In this document: positions 51,629 through 59,942 of the stretch, piece by piece | Position numbering within the stretch: position 1 is the stretch's first letter | Layout: each line of letters opens with the position of its first letter | Assembly: GCA_033763695.1 (NCBI GenBank) | Contig: JANRKB010000043.1 | Coordinates: 62,001-126,000 of the forward strand | Length of the DNA stretch: 64,000 bases | Direction of reading: 5' to 3' | Origin: JANRKB01 sp033763695 | GTDB lineage: Bacteria; Planctomycetota; Phycisphaerae; Phycisphaerales; UBA1924 | The notes under the pieces: model-generated | Databases searched by the model: none | The model's input: only the letters and a program-made list of their open reading frames with translations | What the model was told of the DNA's origin: nothing | Made by a program: the position numbers and the translations under genes

Positions 51629-52654
51629 TCACGGGCGCACAAGCACCTGGCGGGCCAGTTCATGGCGTCCGACCTTGAGCGCGGTGCGGCGCGAGGCTTC
51701 ATTGATGTGATGAATCCACCCGATCACGCAGCCGCCGTCGAAGCCGTGCCCCCGGTTCGCAAGCAGATCGACGTACGCCCGCTGCATCGGAGCCGCGAGT
51801 CCTTGGCCCCGGAACGCGGGATAGATGAACTCTTCAGCGGTTTGGACGCCGCCCAGACCGAGCATGCTCTTGCCGCCGCGTGCGGCCATCACGCCGCCGA
51901 GTTCCCAACCGTGTGCGCCATCAAACTCGGCAAGCGCCAGCAACCCCTCATCGAGGAAAGCCTGCATGTCCTCGCGCGTTTCGACACGGACAAAGTCCGC
52001 CAAGTGGGGCGATGCCTCCATCCACGCCTGATAGTGGCGCGCGTATTCGTCGTAGAAGTCCAGATCCGTCGCGAGGCTCATCCGCACCCGCTCGCGTCCG
52101 GCCGGGGGCGGCAGCTCCACAATGCGTTCGATCGGCATCGAGAACAGCGACTTGCCGATCTTGATCGTCGGACCAGCCGCATCCGCCGCATGACCCGGTT
52201 CGACGCGATCCGGCTGCCACGGCGCATCGTGCCACCAGATCAACCGCACCTTGTCGTCGTGATCGCCCGGCACACCATCAAGCGCGGCACGGGCCAACTC
52301 GCCCAGCTCAGCCCGATCGTTGGGCAAGAACGCCAGCGCGATCACCTCAACCAGCGGCTTGGCCCCGTGCTTCTGCGACTCGGCGCGGCATGCCAGCGCG
52401 GCGCCGCGAGGCGTCGAGATCACATACGCCTCGGAGCGATGCCCGTGCGCCACCAGATGCCGCGTGATCCACGTCGTCAGGTGCCGTTCGAGGCGCTCAG
52501 CGCCGAGCCACTCGCGCACCACCCGCGGCGTGCGCATGACCTCCGCGCGCAAAAACCCGCGCAACTGGTCACTGGTCAGTGCAGTCTGGTTCGGGGCCGT
52601 CGCGTGCGAGGCGGCGGCCCGACGTTTGCCTTCTTCAGACGCCGGGCTGGTCAT
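51629..52654 (-). CDS. Uncharacterised protein with C-terminal GNAT-like region
   Basis: About 341 residues. The C-terminal third has an acetyltransferase-like pattern, EEFIYPAFRGQGLAAPMQRA then IGWIHHINEASRRTALKVGR, with the FRGQGLA motif in the place of the acetyl-CoA loop. The N-terminal part is not recognised. The start is uncertain: ATG 52654 is used because codons further upstream have lower third-position GC, but ATG 52723, just after the upstream stop, is possible. No Shine-Dalgarno fits either. It lies in the same direction as the genes from 54631 down. Confidence 0.72.
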   Translation of the reverse strand: MTSPASEEGKRRAAASHATAPNQTALTSDQLRGFLRAEVMRTPRVVREWLGAERLERHLTTWITRHLVAHGHRSEAYVISTPRGAALACRAESQKHGAKPLVEVIALAFLPNDRAELGELARAALDGVPGDHDDKVRLIWWHDAPWQPDRVEPGHAADAAGPTIKIGKSLFSMPIERIVELPPPAGRERVRMSLATDLDFYDEYARHYQAWMEASPHLADFVRVETREDMQAFLDEGLLALAEFDGAHGWELGGVMAARGGKSMLGLGGVQTAEEFIYPAFRGQGLAAPMQRAYVDLLANRGHGFDGGCVIGWIHHINEASRRTALKVGRHELARQVLVRP

Positions 52655-52735
52655 GGAAAGGCAAGCGTTCGCCGCCCGGGACGCAAGGTCAATGCCGGGC
52701 AGCGAACGCCGCGCAAAATCCATGGATGTCAAGAC

Positions 52736-53569
52736 TTAGAACAGGAATCGCACCCCAAACCCAAGCGCAAAGTCCAGTTCCGGACGGTGGTCGAGCGAGT
52801 GGCTCAGCGGGAACTGGGCCATGATCTCCGCCCCCCACCGCCTCCCCTCGTACATCAGGCCCGGCGACCAGCGCAGTTCGTAGTCGCCGTTGGTCTCGTA
52901 GATGCCGTTGAGCTCGATGGTGGCGTACCACGCCGCCACCGAGTCTGCGGCGTACCGATCGGGCGCGAGTCGGTAGAGATACGCGGTGTTGTGCCGCAGG
53001 GCGTCGGCCAGCCCCTCACCACCGAGGTTGTCGGCTTCATCACCCCCAGTGGTCAGGATGTAGAAGAGGTCTTGGTTGAAGCCGTGCCTGCCGCGCACGA
53101 CGGTGATGACACCGCCGAGCATCGGACTGACGGTCTGACTCGAGAAGCCGTCATCATCGCCGCTGGCGACCTTGGCCCCGCCGATCAGAGCCGCACGCAC
53201 CGTGTCGACGCCACCCGAGTCGTCCTTGTAAAATCGCCACTTGAGCATCAGATCCAGATCCTCGATGCCCTGGTCATGGTCCGAGTCCTGACCGGCGATG
53301 TGCTTCACCTTGATGGCCGTGGGCACATCAAGGTTCAGCGACACGTCGCGCACCACGCCGTACGCCAGCGACGTCATGGATTCATAAACATCCGTGCGCG
53401 TGTTGGTGGTGTTGGGACGGGTGCCGTATGAGAAGAGGTGGGCCTGCTGGCGCAGCACGAACAGCCCCGGCGCGGGCATGGTCGCGGCAGCGGTGTACAT
53501 CGCCTCCTGCGCCATCGCACCACCCGCCGAAACCAGCAGCGCGAGACATGAAGCAGCAGATCGATTCAC
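52736..53569 (-). CDS. Outer-membrane beta-barrel protein in metal cassette
   Basis: A 277-residue exported protein. The signal peptide ends AMAQ-EAM (residue 21). The rest reads as amphipathic strands with a C-terminal aromatic end (LDFALGFGVRFLF), so it is an outer-membrane barrel. The pattern LFSYGTRPNTTNTRTDVYES and VRDVSLNLDVPTAIKVKHI recalls the MetA-pathway/COG4313 transporters of small molecules. It overlaps the stop of the HMA lipoprotein gene by 4 bp, so both are made together and may move or bind a metal at the envelope. Confidence 0.78.
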   Translation of the reverse strand: MNRSAASCLALLVSAGGAMAQEAMYTAAATMPAPGLFVLRQQAHLFSYGTRPNTTNTRTDVYESMTSLAYGVVRDVSLNLDVPTAIKVKHIAGQDSDHDQGIEDLDLMLKWRFYKDDSGGVDTVRAALIGGAKVASGDDDGFSSQTVSPMLGGVITVVRGRHGFNQDLFYILTTGGDEADNLGGEGLADALRHNTAYLYRLAPDRYAADSVAAWYATIELNGIYETNGDYELRWSPGLMYEGRRWGAEIMAQFPLSHSLDHRPELDFALGFGVRFLF

Positions 53570-54030
53570 TGCAGCACCTCCACCTTCACAAGGGTGAAGC
53601 CCGAGTCCTCGACCACCTTCGCCAGCCGCGCCGACGTCGGCGGCGACGCCGGATCAACATCGAGCGAGACCTTGCCGCTGGACAGATCGACCTTCACGTT
53701 GCTCACGCCCTTGACGCGCGCCAGAACCAAGTCGATGTTGGTCGCGCACAGCGGGCAGCCCAGCCCGTTGACCCACAGCACCGCGCGCTTGCCGGCGATC
53801 GGCGTCTCGGCGTGTGCTGCCTTCACGTCCGATTCTGACACGTTGTGGACCACACTCTCCTCGCCCGAATTGGCAGAAGCCGAAGCAACACTCCCTGAGC
53901 CCGCGGCACAGCCGCCGAGCACCAGCGCTGCAACCAAACCTGTCGCCGCCAACACCGAAAGCCCACGCCGATGACGACCAACGGCGGAGCCTGAGCGAGT
54001 GGACCCAAACGATGCGTTGAATGAAACCAT
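53566..54030 (-). CDS. Lipoprotein with heavy-metal-associated (HMA) domain
   Basis: A 154-residue lipoprotein. The lipobox is VLGGC with the acylated Cys at 41; the mature part starts AAGSGSVAS, then a linker to about residue 82, and a 70-residue HMA domain with the CxxC metal site GCPLCATN (Cys92/Cys95) and the typical VKGVSNVKVDLSSGKVSLDV strand pair. HMA domains carry copper, mercury or similar soft metals, usually in the cytoplasm; a membrane-anchored extracytoplasmic copy is less common. The start has GAGG 7 nt upstream and its stop overlaps the barrel gene. Confidence 0.88.
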   Translation of the reverse strand: MVSFNASFGSTRSGSAVGRHRRGLSVLAATGLVAALVLGGCAAGSGSVASASANSGEESVVHNVSESDVKAAHAETPIAGKRAVLWVNGLGCPLCATNIDLVLARVKGVSNVKVDLSSGKVSLDVDPASPPTSARLAKVVEDSGFTLVKVEVLQ

Positions 54031-54232
54031 GGAAAGACCTCTTCATGAATGAGCGGCTCTGGCGCAGCACTGCCGCGCGGCCGCGATCGATGCGTGAATG
54101 ACAGGGAAACCCGCGTGAATTCAGAGAGTGCGCACCGCGTGCCGTGAGACCGTCCGATCACGGACGTGACGACATCACGCGGCAGGGAGCCGCGATTTGC
54201 TCAGCGCGCAACGACGGCGCACCACGCAGGAT

Positions 54233-54631
54233 TTAGGTTCGCCACACGCAAGTCATGGCCGCGGCAGCACGCGCGACCGGACGCTGCGGCTCGGTCACGC
54301 GCCAGCCAGGCACCGCGACCTCGCGCCCCAGCACAACGTCACCCGGCACGTTCAACACACCGGGATCAATCGCAAAGAACGACGCAAGCCGCGGCAGTTC
54401 CGACGGCACAGGTCCAGTGGGCTCGTGCGCGGGCCCCGGCGCTGGCGCGCTGACGCAGCACTCGCACGCTTCAGCAGCGTCGCAGCACGTCGGAGCGGCC
54501 GCATCGCTGATTGCCAGCGCGACATCGCTGCCGCACGAGGCCGCGACGGGCAGACATGCCGCATCAAGCCCCGGCGCGCCGATCACGCGAAGCAGCAGAA
54601 GCATCGAGATGGCAAGGACTCGAATCACCAT
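54233..54631 (-). CDS. Small secreted cysteine-rich protein, possibly metal-related
   Basis: A 132-residue protein with a signal peptide (VIRVLAISMLLLLRVIGAPG) and a Cys-rich core: ACLP...SCG...TCCDAAEACECCVS. The C-terminal half is Pro/Val-rich with a terminal CVW. Similar small Cys-rich exported proteins accompany metal-resistance genes, and the next genes downstream encode an HMA lipoprotein and a barrel, but I recognise no family. It has no Shine-Dalgarno and no TANNNT box, so the start and even its reality are less certain. The 202-bp gap to the HMA gene contains CGTCCG-atca-CGGACG (54151-54166) and no other gene. Confidence 0.5.
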   Translation of the reverse strand: MVIRVLAISMLLLLRVIGAPGLDAACLPVAASCGSDVALAISDAAAPTCCDAAEACECCVSAPAPGPAHEPTGPVPSELPRLASFFAIDPGVLNVPGDVVLGREVAVPGWRVTEPQRPVARAAAAMTCVWRT

Positions 54632-54790
54632 GGACGATCATCGCGCCAAAGCCGGCGCCGCCTACTGACACTAACCCACCGCCCGGATTCTACGTTGCCG
54701 TCTCCTGGGGGTTCGCGTCCACTCTGACGCCTCCGTTGGATCGGCAATCCGGCGGCCACCCTTTGGTGAACGCCCGCACGTCCGATTCCG

Positions 54791-54796
54791 TACAAT
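54791..54796 (+). promoter_or_regulatory. -10 box (TACAAT) 5 nt before start
   Basis: TACAAT, CCGTC, ATG. It is the best -10 match of the set, with the predicted transcription start at or next to the A of the ATG at 54802. No TTGACA-like element at 16-19 bp. Confidence 0.55.
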
Positions 54797-54801
54797 CCGT
54801 C

Positions 54802-55095
54802 ATGCGGCAGATCGTGATCTTGGGCGAGTCGGTCCGGTCCAGTGCCTCGGGCATGTGGTCGCGGACGTGGTCTGCCCCCTCGATCATCGCCCGGGTCGCC
54901 GGCGTCCTGATCCTGCTGGCCGTTTTTGCGCTTGTCCTCGTGATCATCGTCCCGCTGGCGATCCTCCTGATCGCCTTCGGCATCATCGGACTGATCACTC
55001 GGACCCTCTGGCTGGGGCTGCGGAACGCGGTGCGGGCCTTCCGGCGTACCGACGGCCAGGGCCGCCAGAACGTGCGCGTTCGCAACGCCACCTGA
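54802..55095 (+). CDS. Small membrane protein
   Basis: A 97-residue protein with a long hydrophobic region of two closely spaced spans (VAGVLILLAVFALVLVIIVP and AILLIAFGIIGLITRTLWLG) and a basic C-terminus (RTDGQGRQNVRVRN). It is probably an integral inner-membrane protein of unknown function. The frame is open upstream but in the opposite-strand Cys-rich gene; ATG 54802 is chosen because of the TACAAT box and the sharp start of coding bias. It is divergent from the gene at 54631. Confidence 0.68.
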   Translation: MRQIVILGESVRSSASGMWSRTWSAPSIIARVAGVLILLAVFALVLVIIVPLAILLIAFGIIGLITRTLWLGLRNAVRAFRRTDGQGRQNVRVRNAT

Positions 55096-55138
55096 CACGA
55101 CCCGTTCAAACGACGTATTTCAAGGCAACAGAGGCCGT

Positions 55139-55144
55139 TATTAT
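55139..55144 (+). promoter_or_regulatory. -10 box (TATTAT) upstream of the anti-sigma-like gene
   Basis: TATTAT in an otherwise GC-rich 189-bp gap, about 140 nt before the ATG at 55285. No good -35 at 16-18 bp. It is the most AT-rich -10 candidate in this region. Confidence 0.35.
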
Positions 55145-55284
55145 CGGTCGTTCGGACGCCGGGGCTGCGCTCCCCATGATTCCTTGTGGTTCCGGTCTCG
55201 GCAGCACCATCCTGCCGACGGATCTTCGCGCGATGCGCATCAGGGTGGTTGGAGCGGCCTGTGCCGCACCTTTGGAGAGGACCA

Positions 55285-55983
55285 ATGGAAACCCCGAGCA
55301 CCCCAAATCATGACGCCGGCGACGCTCCGGATCGCGATGTGCTCATCACCCGCATCATCGACCAGCGCGCCAGCGCCGCCGATTGGCAGACGATCGAGCG
55401 GATCGCAACGACGGATGGGACGCTGTGGCGCGAGGTCGCCCTGGCCCAGCGCGATGCCGCTCTGCTCTCGGCGGCAGTCGGCCGCGCGATCAGCGTCGCC
55501 GATTCGGTCACGCTTGAGAGCGCCGCAGAAAGTTCAGCCGCGGACGACGCGCTCGCTCCGATTCCGATCCAGCGCGGGCGCGTCATCCGTCCCGCGGCAT
55601 GGAGGGGCTGGGCCACCGCCGCCGCCGTCGCGCTGGCGTGGTTCGCCGGCCTGCAGCCGGGCGGCTCCAACTCATCACCCATGCTCGGCGCGAGCCTCGG
55701 CCCGACCCAAATCGGCGGCACGATCGTCAACACGCCCACCGAAGCCCTCGACGCCTATCGCTCGCTGGGCCAGAAGGAAGGCCGCGTCGTCGGCGAAGTG
55801 CCCGCCAAGATCCTCGTGAAGTCGACGCCCGTCGACGAAGGCCGCGGCGGATACGACGTCGTCTACATCCGCCAGATCGTCGAACGCGCACGCGTCGCCG
55901 ACCCAGTGCGCTTCACGCAGGATGAAGCCGGCAACGCCCAACCCGTCACCGTGCCGCTCAAGTCGAGCGGTTCACCGCTGTAA
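55285..55983 (+). CDS. Anti-sigma-factor-like membrane protein
   Basis: A 232-residue protein. Residues 1-70 are cytoplasmic with a helical pattern (LITRIIDQRASAADWQTIER, WREVALAQRDAALLSAAVGR) like the sigma-binding part of RseA-type anti-sigma factors, then one membrane span (WATAAAVALAWFAGLQ) and an extracytoplasmic domain of about 110 residues. No zinc-binding HxxxCxxC motif is present. No sigma factor gene is adjacent, which is atypical; the PDZ gene follows 69 bp later. The start ATG 55285 is supported by GAGAGGA 5 nt upstream. The assignment is by architecture only. Confidence 0.6.
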   Translation: METPSTPNHDAGDAPDRDVLITRIIDQRASAADWQTIERIATTDGTLWREVALAQRDAALLSAAVGRAISVADSVTLESAAESSAADDALAPIPIQRGRVIRPAAWRGWATAAAVALAWFAGLQPGGSNSSPMLGASLGPTQIGGTIVNTPTEALDAYRSLGQKEGRVVGEVPAKILVKSTPVDEGRGGYDVVYIRQIVERARVADPVRFTQDEAGNAQPVTVPLKSSGSPL

Positions 55984-56052
55984 ACCAGCACTCACCATCC
56001 AATCACAGCACGCCGCGCCTCAGCACGCCGCGGCACAGCAGGAGACCTCATC

Positions 56053-57477
56053 ATGAACACGAACACGCTGAACACGTCCTCACCCTCTTGGCTCGGCGGC
56101 CTGAGCCTGCGTCGCGGCCCGAGCCTGCGTCGCAGTCTGGTGCTCGCGGCCGGGCTCGCCCTGGTCCTGGGCGCCACCGGGCGCAGCGCCATCGCCACCC
56201 TCACCGACGATCCCCCGGCACAGGAAGACAAGGGCTTCGACAAGCCCCTGGGCAAGAAGCAAGCCGCCCAGAACAACCCCGGCGGACACGCCTCCAGCGG
56301 CACCACCATGTCGATGATGAGCGACGACGGCACCAACCGCTATGAACTCCACGTCAAGGACGGCGATGCCTCCGCGAAGATGAACGGCGAAGCCGTACCC
56401 GCCGATCGACTCGTCAAGACCGACGCCGGCTATGAAATCCGCGATGAGAACGGCAAGGCCGTCTACACCTTCCGCGTCGGCAAGCTGGGCGTTCTGAACA
56501 TGCCCTTCGGCGGTGGCATCGGCGGCGCTGGCGGCGCGGCTGTCGCACCCGAGCCCCCGGCGACCCCCAGAGCCCCGCGTGCGCCGCGGGCCACCGCCCC
56601 GCGTTTCCGCATGGTCGCCCCCGAGGGCGTGAACGTCGCTCGTGCGGGCAATCCGCCGGTGATGATCGGCATTCAGATGTCCGACCCCGAGGCACGGCTG
56701 CTCAAGCACATCGGCGCAGAGGACGGCATCGTGATCGACTCGGTCACGCCCAACTCCCCCGCGGCCAAGGGCGGCCTGCAGGATGAAGACGTCGTCATCG
56801 GCATCAACGACACCAAGCCGATTAATCAGGAAGGACTCCGCGATCTGATCCACGGCAAGAAGCCCGGTGATCAACTGGTCATGCACATCGTCCGCGAAGG
56901 CAAGCCGCAGGACATCACCGTCACGCTGGAAGCGTGGGACGCAAATGTGATGGGCGGCGAAGGTGCCACATCCGCGACGCTCGGCCCGCTCAGCGTCTTT
57001 GGCGTTCAGAGCGACGAACTGCAGAAGATCCTCAGCGAGGTCGAAGAGCAACTCCAAGCCCTGAAGGACAACCCCGATCTGCAGCCCGAGGCACTCAAGG
57101 CCCGCGCTGATGACGTCTCCAAGATCATCCAGGAAGCCCTTCAGAGGGCCTTGGCATCGCTGAAGTCCGCCCACGAGAAGATCGGCAAGGGCGCGCAGTG
57201 GACCTGGCCGGGAGTCGCAGGCGACGGCGGGAACGGCATCACGTTCATCCGCCCCAACAACGGCGACGACGAGCAGGCCCAGGCACGTCTGGAGCAGATG
57301 CAGGCCGAGATGGAACGCGCGATGGAGCTGCGTCAGGAAGCGCTCGATCGCGAGATGGAAGCACGCCAGAAGGCGCTTGAGAAGATGCAGGAAGCGATGG
57401 AGAAGCAGTTCGAAAAGATGCAGGAGCAGTTCGAACGCCAGCGTGAACAGGCCGAACGCGAAAAGAGCACGCGCTGA
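56053..57477 (+). CDS. PDZ-domain membrane or periplasmic protein with coiled-coil end
   Basis: A 474-residue protein with an N-terminal hydrophobic segment (SLVLAAGLALVLGA), a low-complexity linker, an Ala/Pro-rich region, and a PDZ domain near residues 200-290 (MIGIQMSDPEARLLKHIG, DGIVIDSVTPNSPAAKGGLQ, EDVVIGINDTKPI). The last 70 residues form a charged coiled coil with MQEAMEKQFEKMQEQFERQ repeats. There is no protease active site, so it may be an adaptor or chaperone that binds C-terminal peptides in the envelope. AGGAG precedes the ATG. It is co-directional with the anti-sigma-like gene, which suggests envelope stress as the context. Confidence 0.85.
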   Translation: MNTNTLNTSSPSWLGGLSLRRGPSLRRSLVLAAGLALVLGATGRSAIATLTDDPPAQEDKGFDKPLGKKQAAQNNPGGHASSGTTMSMMSDDGTNRYELHVKDGDASAKMNGEAVPADRLVKTDAGYEIRDENGKAVYTFRVGKLGVLNMPFGGGIGGAGGAAVAPEPPATPRAPRAPRATAPRFRMVAPEGVNVARAGNPPVMIGIQMSDPEARLLKHIGAEDGIVIDSVTPNSPAAKGGLQDEDVVIGINDTKPINQEGLRDLIHGKKPGDQLVMHIVREGKPQDITVTLEAWDANVMGGEGATSATLGPLSVFGVQSDELQKILSEVEEQLQALKDNPDLQPEALKARADDVSKIIQEALQRALASLKSAHEKIGKGAQWTWPGVAGDGGNGITFIRPNNGDDEQAQARLEQMQAEMERAMELRQEALDREMEARQKALEKMQEAMEKQFEKMQEQFERQREQAEREKSTR

Positions 57478-57665
57478 GCGATTTGATCACGAGAAACGAA
57501 AGCAACCAAGTACGTTTCCCAATGACTTGATGCTCACCGACTCAATCACACACGCTCGCGGTGTCATGCGGGCCCGGCGTCGCCGAAAGGGACTGCCAAT
57601 GGGGGTATGACACGCGAGAGGACCACGACCCCGATTCTGACCACACCGGCGGAATCGGAAACCCC

Positions 57666-57700
57666 AAGCCCCGCAGATTCCTCGATCTGCGGGGCTTTTC
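57666..57700 (+). terminator. Terminator between the PDZ gene and pyrE
   Basis: A perfect 13-bp stem AAGCCCCGCAGAT (57666-57678) / ATCTGCGGGGCTT (57685-57697) with loop TCCTCG, followed by TTCGTTT. It ends 24 bp before the pyrE -10 box, so pyrE must be transcribed from its own start. The stem shares AAGCCCCGC...GCGGGGCTT with the clpC terminator at 60918. Confidence 0.8.
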
Positions 57701-57721
57701 GTTTGGGCAGCGCGCGGGGCG

Positions 57722-57727
57722 TATCGT
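57722..57727 (+). promoter_or_regulatory. -10-like box (TATCGT) 5 nt before pyrE start
   Basis: TATCGT, TTCGC, ATG. It sits directly after the terminator hairpin, so the pyrE transcript must begin at or very near the ATG. Confidence 0.5.
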
Positions 57728-57732
57728 TTCGC

Positions 57733-58287
57733 ATGACCGCCACCTCGCCAGCCATCTCGCCGCTCGCCCAAGCCATCGCCGATGTCGCGCTGCTGCGTGG
57801 CAACTTCACGTTGCGATCGGGCAAGACCAGCACCTATTACCTCGACAAGTATCTCTTCTCGACCCGCCCCCACTTGCTTTCGCAGCTTGCTCCGCTGTTC
57901 GCCGAGCGCATCAAGACGATGTCCGCCGCGACGGGTACAAGCGTCACCCGCCTCGCGGGCGCGGAACTCGGCGGCATCCCGCTCGTCACCGCCGCCAGCC
58001 TCGTCACCGGCCTGCCTTGCCTCTTCGTGCGCAACAAGAAGAAGGACTACGGCACGGCCAAGCAGCTCGAGGGCGCGCTGAACACGGGCGACACCGTCAT
58101 CCTGCTCGAAGATGTCGCCACCACCGGCGGCCAGGCGCTGGAGGCCGTCGCCGCCCTGCGCGAGTCCGGCGCACGCGTGCTCGGCGTGATCGCGACGATC
58201 GATCGGCTCGAAGGCGCACGCGAGAATGTTGAAGCCCAGGGCCTGCGCTTTGACGCTCTCTTCACCGTCAAAGATCTCGGCGTCTGA
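57733..58287 (+). CDS. pyrE: Orotate phosphoribosyltransferase
   Basis: A 184-residue enzyme of pyrimidine synthesis: it joins orotate and PRPP to orotidine monophosphate. The orotate region RSGKTSTYYLDKY, the loop RNKKKDYGTAKQLEG with the catalytic Lys cluster (residues 100-113) and the PRPP signature VILLEDVATTGGQ (122-134) are all present. The frame is open to 57607, but that extension spans the 57666 terminator hairpin, so ATG 57733 is preferred. It is monocistronic, followed 62 bp later by an SD-led gene. Confidence 0.93.
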   Translation: MTATSPAISPLAQAIADVALLRGNFTLRSGKTSTYYLDKYLFSTRPHLLSQLAPLFAERIKTMSAATGTSVTRLAGAELGGIPLVTAASLVTGLPCLFVRNKKKDYGTAKQLEGALNTGDTVILLEDVATTGGQALEAVAALRESGARVLGVIATIDRLEGARENVEAQGLRFDALFTVKDLGV

Positions 58288-58349
58288 CGCGCGGGCGTAT
58301 CCCGCGCACTGCATCAAACCATTCGGCGACAACTTCAGGGGAGGCACTC

Positions 58350-59642
58350 ATGCAACGGTTCGCGATCACGGCGTGTGCGGGTGTGTGTGCGGCGATGATG
58401 TTGATGGCGTCCACGACGTTGGCCGCGGACGCGCCGCCGGTCTTCTCGACCAAGAGCGTGCCCACGCTCATCGCCGATGCAAAGGCCGCCAAGAATGCTG
58501 ACAAGATTCTGGTTCTCAAGGCAACCGCGGTCTGGTGCGGGCCGTGCAAGCAGATGGACAAGACCACATGGGTCGATGAGAAGGTCGTCGCATGGTTCAA
58601 CGACCACGGCACCGCGGCCCAGTTCGATGTCGACAAGGACACCGACCTCGCGCGCCAGTTCAACATCAGCGCGATGCCCACCATGATCGCGCTCAAGAAC
58701 GGCGAAGAAGTCGATCGCATCGTCGGCTATCGCAGCGCGGCACAACTCATCACATGGCTCGATGGACTCCGCGCCGGCAAAACATCCACCGACGCGGCGC
58801 AGGACACGCTCAAGAAAGCCAAGGCCGGCGAGCTTGACATGCAGACGCGATACCAGAATGCCAACTTGCTCGCACGTGCCGGCAAGAAGAAGGAAGCCCT
58901 CGACGAGTATCTGTGGCTGTGGGACAACATGGTCAAGGTCGAGCCGTCGATGTACGGCGTGCGTCGCTCGTTCTTTGTCGCCAGCATGAAAGAGTTGGCC
59001 GAACAGCACGCGCCCGCGAAGGAAGCGTTCACCAAGCTGCGAGATGAACTGGAAGCGACGCTCAAGACCGACAAGCGGACCATGGACACGCTGAGCGACT
59101 GGGTCGTGTTGAATGATGCCGTCGGCGATGATGATCGCACGCTTGCGTGGTTTGATCGCGTGAAGAGTGACCCGAGCGCCAAGAAGAGCCTCGACCAAGA
59201 AAGTTTTCGTTTGCAGCAGCTGCTTGTTGAACGCAATCGCCTCGCCGACCTGGCGATCTTGATTCAAGATCCGGTTCGCGAAGTTCGCACATGCCTTGAA
59301 CTCGCCGACATGACGCGTGACCGCTTCCCGCCAGGCGTCGATGATGCAGTGAAAGCCGAGATTCGCGAATCAGAGATCCGCGGCCTGGGCACGCGCGTCG
59401 CGCCCATCTACGCCGCGATGCTCCTCGCCGGCCGTGACGCCGAAGCCGCAAACGTGATGGAACTTGTGAGCGCCAAGGACGACACGGGCAGAGTTCGCGT
59501 GATGATGGTGAAAGCAGCGCTCGACGCGGGCAAGGCCAACGAGGCGATGAAGGCCGCACTCGACAGCGCGAAGGAGAAGGGTGCGTCGACCGACGACGCC
59601 CGCAAGCGACTCGACGCCGCGCTGGCAGCAGAGAAGAAGTGA
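58350..59642 (+). CDS. Exported thioredoxin-fold protein with helical C-terminal part
   Basis: A 430-residue periplasmic protein. The signal peptide ends STTLAADA (about residue 26). The thioredoxin domain covers residues 35-145 with the CGPC active site at 63-66 (AVWCGPCKQMDKTTW) and the cis-Pro loop in ISAMPTMIAL. A TPR-like helical C-terminal region of about 280 residues follows, with ANLLARAGKKKEALDEYLWL. It probably reduces or isomerises disulfides or carries electrons in the periplasm, bound to a partner by the helical part. AGGGGAGG precedes the ATG, the best Shine-Dalgarno in this region. Confidence 0.9.
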   Translation: MQRFAITACAGVCAAMMLMASTTLAADAPPVFSTKSVPTLIADAKAAKNADKILVLKATAVWCGPCKQMDKTTWVDEKVVAWFNDHGTAAQFDVDKDTDLARQFNISAMPTMIALKNGEEVDRIVGYRSAAQLITWLDGLRAGKTSTDAAQDTLKKAKAGELDMQTRYQNANLLARAGKKKEALDEYLWLWDNMVKVEPSMYGVRRSFFVASMKELAEQHAPAKEAFTKLRDELEATLKTDKRTMDTLSDWVVLNDAVGDDDRTLAWFDRVKSDPSAKKSLDQESFRLQQLLVERNRLADLAILIQDPVREVRTCLELADMTRDRFPPGVDDAVKAEIRESEIRGLGTRVAPIYAAMLLAGRDAEAANVMELVSAKDDTGRVRVMMVKAALDAGKANEAMKAALDSAKEKGASTDDARKRLDAALAAEKK

Positions 59643-59664
59643 CGGTCCAAGCGTGCGCTTTTGC

Positions 59665-59865
59665 TTCACCGCGAAGCGGCGGAGGTCAATAGCGTTGGGT
59701 CGCGGCGAACGCCGCACCCAACGAACGCTGCATATTCTCGCCAACGCACCGCGCCGCGGTGCTGCCGCATCGCTGCGCGATGCAATAAAAACGGCGCGAC
59801 TTCACGTCGGGTGTCGCTGGCGCGACGACCCGACGCTATTCACCCGCACCGCTGCGCGGTGAAGA
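59665..59865. repeat. Composite palindromic element with inverted ends (MITE-like)
   Basis: This 201-bp stretch is made almost entirely of hairpins. H1 (59694-59724) has the plan 8-bp stem, one-base bulge, 5-bp stem, 4-nt loop; H4 (59806-59836) has the same plan in reverse orientation, with paired base changes in the stems. Between them lie two perfect 7-bp stems, GCACCGC-gcc-GCGGTGC (59747-59763) and GCATCGC-tgc-GCGATGC (59768-59784). The two ends are inverted copies: CTTCACCGCGAAGCGG at 59665-59680 against CACCGCTGCGCGGTGAAG at 59848-59865. No gene is contained. It lies in the 457-bp gap after the thioredoxin gene. Confidence 0.8.
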
Positions 59866-59942
59866 GGGGTCTTGCTCGCGCGGAGAGTTTGCGTCACGCA
59901 CAAGCAAGGCGTGCCCAAGTAACCAGCGTCGGATCGTCAACG

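Noticed and set aside
57607..57732. Longer N-terminus for PyrE
   Set aside because: The extension would span a perfect 13-bp terminator hairpin and has no similarity to the enzyme.
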